Shown here: in pieces, positions 59,979 through 64,000 of the stretch
Layout of the letters: every line of letters begins with the position of its first letter
Position numbering within the stretch: position 1 is the stretch's first letter
Source: Castellaniella sp049673105
GTDB lineage: Bacteria; Pseudomonadota; Gammaproteobacteria; Burkholderiales; Burkholderiaceae_B
DNA length: 64,000 bases
Assembly (NCBI RefSeq): GCF_049673105.1
Contig: NZ_JBATXG010000024.1
Coordinates: forward strand, 22,438 to 86,437
Direction of reading: 5' to 3'
The notes under the pieces: generated by a model
What the model saw: only the letters and a program-made list of their open reading frames with translations
Database searches by the model: none
What the model was told of the DNA's origin: nothing
Program-made: the position numbers and the translations under genes

Positions 59979-60893
59979 ATGGATATCAAGCAGATGGAAT
60001 ACTTCGCGCGGGTCGCCGAACTGGGCAGCTTCACCCAGGCGTCCCATGCCCTGGGCATCGCGCAGCCTGCGCTCAGCCGTCAGGTCCGTCTGCTGGAAGT
60101 GGAACTCCGGCAAAACCTGCTGAACCGTAATGGTCGAGGCGTGACGACCACCGAAGCCGGCAAGCTGCTGCTAGAGCATTGTCGGGGGATTCTGCATCAA
60201 ATCGACCGAGCCAAAGAAGACATGGGCCGGGTGCAGGGCGCCCTGGCGGGCCGAGTCGCGCTGGGTATCGCCCCCAGCGCTTCAAAAATGCTGACGGTGC
60301 AACTGACGCGCAAATTCCGCAAGCAGCTGCCCAATGCCTCGCTATCCATCAGCGAAGGCCTATCCCTGATGATGCAGGAATGGTTACTGGCTGGCCGGCT
60401 GGACATCGCCCTGCTCTACAACCCCAGCGCCTCGGCGGAGCTGGATCTACGCCCCCTGACCAGCGAACTGCTGTATCTGATCGGCCCCAAAGGCCCGCAT
60501 CCGTCCACGCAGCCGATGTCGCTGCGGTCTCTGGCAGGCATTCCGCTGGTCATCCCCAACCGCCCCCACACGGTGCGCATGCTGCTGGAATCACAGATGG
60601 CCTTGATCGGCTGCCGTCCCAATATCCGGCTGGAAATCGACGGGGTGCCGGCCATTCTGGATCTGGTCGCCGACGGCGCCGGTTATGCCGTGCTGACAGA
60701 ACACGCTGTGCTGACCTCGGCGCAGCCGGATCGCTATCACATTCGACCGATCTGCCAGCCAGAACTGCCCAGCCAGCTCTATCTGGCGACTGCGTCCGGG
60801 CGCATCACGACGCTGACGCAGCAAGCGATGCTGACCCTCATCCGCGACACGGTGCGCGAAGTCTATCCGGCCCAGATGATCCCCGCGGATTGA
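59979..60893 (+). CDS. LysR-type regulator of the pmd operon
   Basis: The 304-residue protein has an N-terminal winged helix (MDIKQMEYFARVAELGSFTQ, ALSRQVRLLEVELRQNLLNR) and a C-terminal effector-binding domain (GRVALGIAPSASKML, LDIALLYNPSAS). The divergent arrangement with pmdU and the dyad in between make it the likely activator of protocatechuate 4,5-cleavage. The effector would be protocatechuate or a pathway intermediate. No strong Shine-Dalgarno site precedes the ATG. Confidence 0.9.
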   Translation: MDIKQMEYFARVAELGSFTQASHALGIAQPALSRQVRLLEVELRQNLLNRNGRGVTTTEAGKLLLEHCRGILHQIDRAKEDMGRVQGALAGRVALGIAPSASKMLTVQLTRKFRKQLPNASLSISEGLSLMMQEWLLAGRLDIALLYNPSASAELDLRPLTSELLYLIGPKGPHPSTQPMSLRSLAGIPLVIPNRPHTVRMLLESQMALIGCRPNIRLEIDGVPAILDLVADGAGYAVLTEHAVLTSAQPDRYHIRPICQPELPSQLYLATASGRITTLTQQAMLTLIRDTVREVYPAQMIPAD

Positions 60894-60918
60894 ATGCGCC
60901 GGGCCGTCCAAACCGGTA

Positions 60919-61821
60919 TCAGGACGATTTTTGACGACTGGCGATCAGACGGTCCGCATAGACCTGCCAGCCATCGGTTTTCTCGACGCCATCGAATACG
61001 CCCTGCGCCGCCTGGCCGGCCACCCAGTCCTGTTTTTCCGCCGTGGCGGCGGCCATCCAGGGTTCGAAACCGGCTTCGCGCACGGTGTTGGCAACTTCGC
61101 GCATTTCCTCGGCGCGGCGACGGCCATGCTGCACCACCCGACTGTAGAAATAGCGCCCCTGCTCGGTCCAATCGATGGACGGAAAGGTTTCCTGCAACGT
61201 GGGCAACACGTGGTCTTCCACCCCATAGGCGCGGGCGGCGGTATAGCTTTCGATGACCAGGGCTTCCAGGCCCTTGATCATGACGCTGCGGCACATCTTG
61301 ATGGCCGACGCCACCCCTAGCTCGAGCGACACGACCTTGACGTCCATGCCAAACATGGTCAGTCGCCGGGCCAGGGCATCGGCATGCGGCCCCCCCAGCA
61401 GCATGGGCACGCGGATGCCATAGGGCGGCACCGACGTCATCACGCCCGCTTCGACGTAAAGCCCGCCCGCCGCTTCGATCAGGGCGGCGGCCTCGCGCTT
61501 GGCGCCCGGCGAAGCGGAATTCACATCCAGAAAGAACGTGCCCGGCTGCAGGTGCGCCGCAGCTTCGCGGGCCACGGCCACCGTATTGGATGCCGTCACG
61601 GCGGACACCAGCAGATTGCTGGCCGCGCATAGTTCAGCCGCGGAGGCGCACAGCGTGATGCCATCGTCCTGAGCTTTGTCGCGCAACGGGCGGGCCGTCT
61701 GCAGGTCCTGCAGCTTCAGATCCCAGGCCTGCACGCCATCGACTTGCGGCCTGAGGCCCGCGCCAAAAATCCCGCCGACCTCGCCATAGCCGATCAACCC
61801 CAACTGTATGGTTTGCATCAC
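60919..61821 (-). CDS. NAD(P)-dependent dehydrogenase with DUF1932 domain
   Basis: The 300 residues have a Rossmann N-domain of the 6-phosphogluconate/3-hydroxyisobutyrate dehydrogenase type (IQLGLIGYGEVGGIFGAGL, FLDVNSASPGAKREAA). A helical C-domain of the DUF1932 type follows, with the catalytic Lys in GVASAIKMCRSVMIKGLEAL. It should oxidise or reduce a hydroxy acid. It is 6 bp downstream of the aldo/keto reductase gene and convergent with the LysR gene. The substrate is unknown, possibly a pathway side product. Confidence 0.82.
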   Translation of the reverse strand: MMQTIQLGLIGYGEVGGIFGAGLRPQVDGVQAWDLKLQDLQTARPLRDKAQDDGITLCASAAELCAASNLLVSAVTASNTVAVAREAAAHLQPGTFFLDVNSASPGAKREAAALIEAAGGLYVEAGVMTSVPPYGIRVPMLLGGPHADALARRLTMFGMDVKVVSLELGVASAIKMCRSVMIKGLEALVIESYTAARAYGVEDHVLPTLQETFPSIDWTEQGRYFYSRVVQHGRRRAEEMREVANTVREAGFEPWMAAATAEKQDWVAGQAAQGVFDGVEKTDGWQVYADRLIASRQKSS

Positions 61822-61827
61822 TGCCCC

Positions 61828-62865
61828 CTATGCCTTAGTGTTTATGTGCTGGCCGCCGCCCGCGCCGTGCGCCGGGAACACTTCGGTGTCGACTTCCGCC
61901 AGCGTCCCAGGCCCGTAGCGGTCTCCCGCCACGCGCTCGTGGTGAAAATGCGCGGCCAGCTCAGTGGCCAGCGCGGCATCGATGGTCACGTCTACCGCCG
62001 CCAGGTTTTCCCGCAGGTGGGCCAGGTTGGTCGTGCCCGGAATGGGAATGATGTCCTGCCCCTGATGCAGCAGCCACGCCAGCGCCAGCTGACCGGGCGT
62101 GCAACCCAGTCCCTTGGCATGGTCGCGCAGCAATGGCAGCAGCGATTGATTGCGCACGAACGCATCCGCCTGAAAACGCGGCATGCCGCGGCGCAGATCG
62201 GTGTCCGCCAGCGCATCGACGGATGGCGGCAGGCCATCGGCCAGAAACGCCCGCCCCAGGGGGCTGAACGCCACCAAAGCGGCCCCTAATTCCCGGCAGG
62301 CCTGCAGCACGGCGATGTCGACGTTGCGCGACCACAGGGAATATTCGCTTTGCACGGCGGCGATGGGATGCACCGCATGCGCCCGGCGCAGCGTGTCGGC
62401 AGAGACCTCGGACAGACCGATGTGGCGGATCTTGCCCGCCTGCGCCAGACCGGCCAAGGCGCCGATGCTGTCCTCGATGGGCACGGATTTATCCCAGCGG
62501 TGCAGATAGTACAGATCGATGACGTCGGTGCGCAGGCGGCGCAGCGAATCCTCGCACGTGCGGCGCAAGGTGTCGGGGCGGCCATCGATGCGGCGGCGCC
62601 CGTCTTCCCGGAAGATGCCGCATTTGCTGGCCAGGAAAAACCGGCTGCGGTGCGGCGACAGCACGCGACCGAGCAATTCTTCATTGTGACCGAAGCCATA
62701 GAGCGCCGCCGTATCGAATAGCGTGACGCCCTGATCCAGCGCCCCTAGCAGCAGGGCCTGAGCCTGCTCCGGCGAGACGGCCTGGCCATAGCCGTGACTC
62801 AGGCCCATGCACCCCAGGCCGATCGGAAACACCGGCGTACCGGCAAGCATGCGTGTCTGTGTCAT
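61828..62865 (-). CDS. Aldo/keto reductase
   Basis: The 345-residue NADPH-dependent TIM-barrel enzyme has GCMGLSHGYGQAVSPEQA, the catalytic Tyr in FDTAALYGFGHNEELLG, Lys in FFLASKCGIF and His in LYYLHRWDKSVPIED, plus IIPIPGTTNLAHLREN for cofactor binding. It may reduce aromatic aldehydes or ketones, but the family is broad. It lies 93 bp downstream of the VanB-type gene and 6 bp upstream of the DUF1932 gene. Confidence 0.9.
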   Translation of the reverse strand: MTQTRMLAGTPVFPIGLGCMGLSHGYGQAVSPEQAQALLLGALDQGVTLFDTAALYGFGHNEELLGRVLSPHRSRFFLASKCGIFREDGRRRIDGRPDTLRRTCEDSLRRLRTDVIDLYYLHRWDKSVPIEDSIGALAGLAQAGKIRHIGLSEVSADTLRRAHAVHPIAAVQSEYSLWSRNVDIAVLQACRELGAALVAFSPLGRAFLADGLPPSVDALADTDLRRGMPRFQADAFVRNQSLLPLLRDHAKGLGCTPGQLALAWLLHQGQDIIPIPGTTNLAHLRENLAAVDVTIDAALATELAAHFHHERVAGDRYGPGTLAEVDTEVFPAHGAGGGQHINTKA

Positions 62866-62958
62866 AGTGATCCGATTATCCCCAGAAGCTTGGGATGAAG
62901 TAAGTCCGAATCCGGCACTAACAGTTATAACAACTTGCTATCAGAAGACCCGAACCGA

Positions 62959-63936
62959 TTACAAATCCAGGATGAGCATCGGCGTCTTGGCGCGTGAACA
63001 GCAAGGGGTGAACTGGTCATTGGCCGCATGCTCGCCATCCGTCAGATACGTGTCGCGATGATCGGGGATGCCCCCCTGCAAGCCGGTCAGGCAGGTGCCG
63101 CAGATCCCTTCTTCGCAGGACACCGGAATGAATACCCCCTGCCGGTCCAAGGCGGAGGTGATCGATTCATCTGCCGGGATATCAAAGATTTCGCCGGTGC
63201 TGGCCAGCTGCACCTGAAACGCCACGTCCTGGTCCGTGATTGCCGGGCGGTCGGCGGCATCCAGAGCAAAGTGTTCAACGTGAATGCGGGTGTCGTCAAA
63301 GCCGGCGGCGCGCGCCTGGGCGCAGACAAAATCGATATAGCCCGCCGGCCCGCACACGTACAGATGCGTCTGGGCATCCGCCCCCGCCAGCACAGCCGCC
63401 GCATCCAGCACCTGCGTCGGATCATCATCGAAATACGCATGGACGCGTGCGGCGGACAGCGCCTGGGCCTCGTCGAGGAACGCTGCGCGCGCCCGGGTGC
63501 GACTGCTGTAATGCAAGGCGAAATCCGCGCCCTGCGCCTGCAATTGCCGGGCCATGCACAACAAGGGTGTCACCCCGATCCCGCCGGCGAACAGCAGGCT
63601 GCGAGTCGCCGGCACCAGAGCAAAACGATTGCGCGGCGCGCTGATCTGCAAAATGTCGTTGACCTGCACCCGATCATGCAGCGCGACAGACCCGCCACGG
63701 GACTGAGCCTCGCGCAGCACGCCGATGCGGTAATGCGCATGCCGGGTACAGTCGTTGAGCAGGGAATACTGGCGAATCAGCCCGCCGGGCGCATGCACGT
63801 CGATATGCGCCCCCGGCAAGAACGCCGGCAGACCGGCTTGATCCAGAGGGCTGAGTTCCAGGCAGATGGTGTCCTGGGCCACCTGCCGTTTGGCGGTGAC
63901 GCGGACTGACAGCAATGAAGTATCCATGGCGGCCAT
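62959..63936 (-). CDS. VanB/phthalate-dioxygenase-reductase type oxidoreductase
   Basis: The 325-residue reductase passes electrons from NAD(P)H through FMN to a Rieske oxygenase. In order it has an FMN domain (RQYSLLND), an NAD domain (LLFAGGIGVTPLLCMARQL, HLYVCGPAGYID) and a C-terminal plant-type [2Fe-2S] ferredoxin with Cys274, Cys279, Cys282 and Cys312. This is the layout of VanB, PobB and phthalate dioxygenase reductase. The matching oxygenase would be expected just outside the right edge. Start may be the Met three codons later (63927). Confidence 0.9.
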   Translation of the reverse strand: MAAMDTSLLSVRVTAKRQVAQDTICLELSPLDQAGLPAFLPGAHIDVHAPGGLIRQYSLLNDCTRHAHYRIGVLREAQSRGGSVALHDRVQVNDILQISAPRNRFALVPATRSLLFAGGIGVTPLLCMARQLQAQGADFALHYSSRTRARAAFLDEAQALSAARVHAYFDDDPTQVLDAAAVLAGADAQTHLYVCGPAGYIDFVCAQARAAGFDDTRIHVEHFALDAADRPAITDQDVAFQVQLASTGEIFDIPADESITSALDRQGVFIPVSCEEGICGTCLTGLQGGIPDHRDTYLTDGEHAANDQFTPCCSRAKTPMLILDL

Positions 63937-64000
63937 TATCGCGCAAATGCCGCCTGCCCCCCCCGTTGCCTGACAAGCGCCGGGGAAACCGTCCGCCGGG

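Noticed and set aside
63937..64000. Minus-strand frame open from the right edge to a TAA near 63940
   Set aside because: About 21 codons could be the tail of an upstream gene, but so short an open frame is uninformative.
1..64000. CRISPR arrays, insertion sequences, prophage genes, rRNA genes
   Set aside because: Looked for direct repeats, transposase, integrase and rRNA-like sequence on both strands; none seen.

Overview
The window is ordinary chromosomal DNA of a betaproteobacterium, order Burkholderiales, most likely family Alcaligenaceae (Bordetella/Castellaniella/Pusillimonas relatives). The base composition is high in GC. A permease-less PTS (EIIA-Man, HPr, EI) sits next to gshB. The comM / glnK-amtB neighbourhood, recC-recB-recD and a pmd-type protocatechuate 4,5-cleavage operon point the same way. 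The genus cannot be fixed from sequence reading alone. I see no insertion sequence, prophage, CRISPR array or rRNA operon, and one tRNA, tRNA-Val(GAC).

Left part, 1-13.5 kb: translation genes on the minus strand. The usual thrS-infC-rpmI-rplT-pheST string is split. thrS-infC lies at 13172-10648 and rpmI-rplT-(pheS) at 669-1. Between them are gshB and the PTS genes, a PilJ-sensor diguanylate cyclase, the plus-strand pair glnK-amtB (sigma-54 promoter and two NtrC-like sites), a lipoprotein gene, comM and ubiK. rpmI-rplT has its own promoter and a structured leader.

Middle part, 13.5-46.9 kb: housekeeping and accessory core genes. These are tRNA-Val, a spermidine-synthase-like protein, thiolase, cheV, a substrate-binding protein without a signal peptide, arsB, a yigZ-type protein, an ABC-F ATPase, and two small membrane proteins (one with an internal duplication). 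A tadA-ldcA gene fusion, a HAD phosphatase, NAD(P)HX repair (nnr), an acyl-CoA synthetase and recCBD follow. Then come a yggS-type PLP protein, a Spy-like periplasmic protein, an NlpC/P60 lipoprotein, baeSR, a two-gene ABC exporter, a class-V aminotransferase, and a degenerate EAL-HDOD protein overlapping a BenE transporter gene.

Right part, 46.9-64 kb: aromatic catabolism. One long minus-strand run reads pmdU-E-F-D-A-B-C, then livK-H-M-G-F, then an aldehyde dehydrogenase, with mostly 4-bp overlaps or short gaps. A LysR regulator is divergent. Together these genes would import an aromatic acid, oxidise aromatic aldehydes, open protocatechuate at the 4,5 position and convert it to pyruvate and oxaloacetate. 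The LivF ATPase carries a C-terminal hemerythrin (HHE) domain. A DUF1932 dehydrogenase, an aldo/keto reductase and a VanB-type oxygenase reductase close the window.

The least expected features are the LivF-hemerythrin fusion inside the protocatechuate operon, the TadA-LdcA fusion with a Cys/His-rich linker, and the split translation-factor operon with its own rpmI leader.
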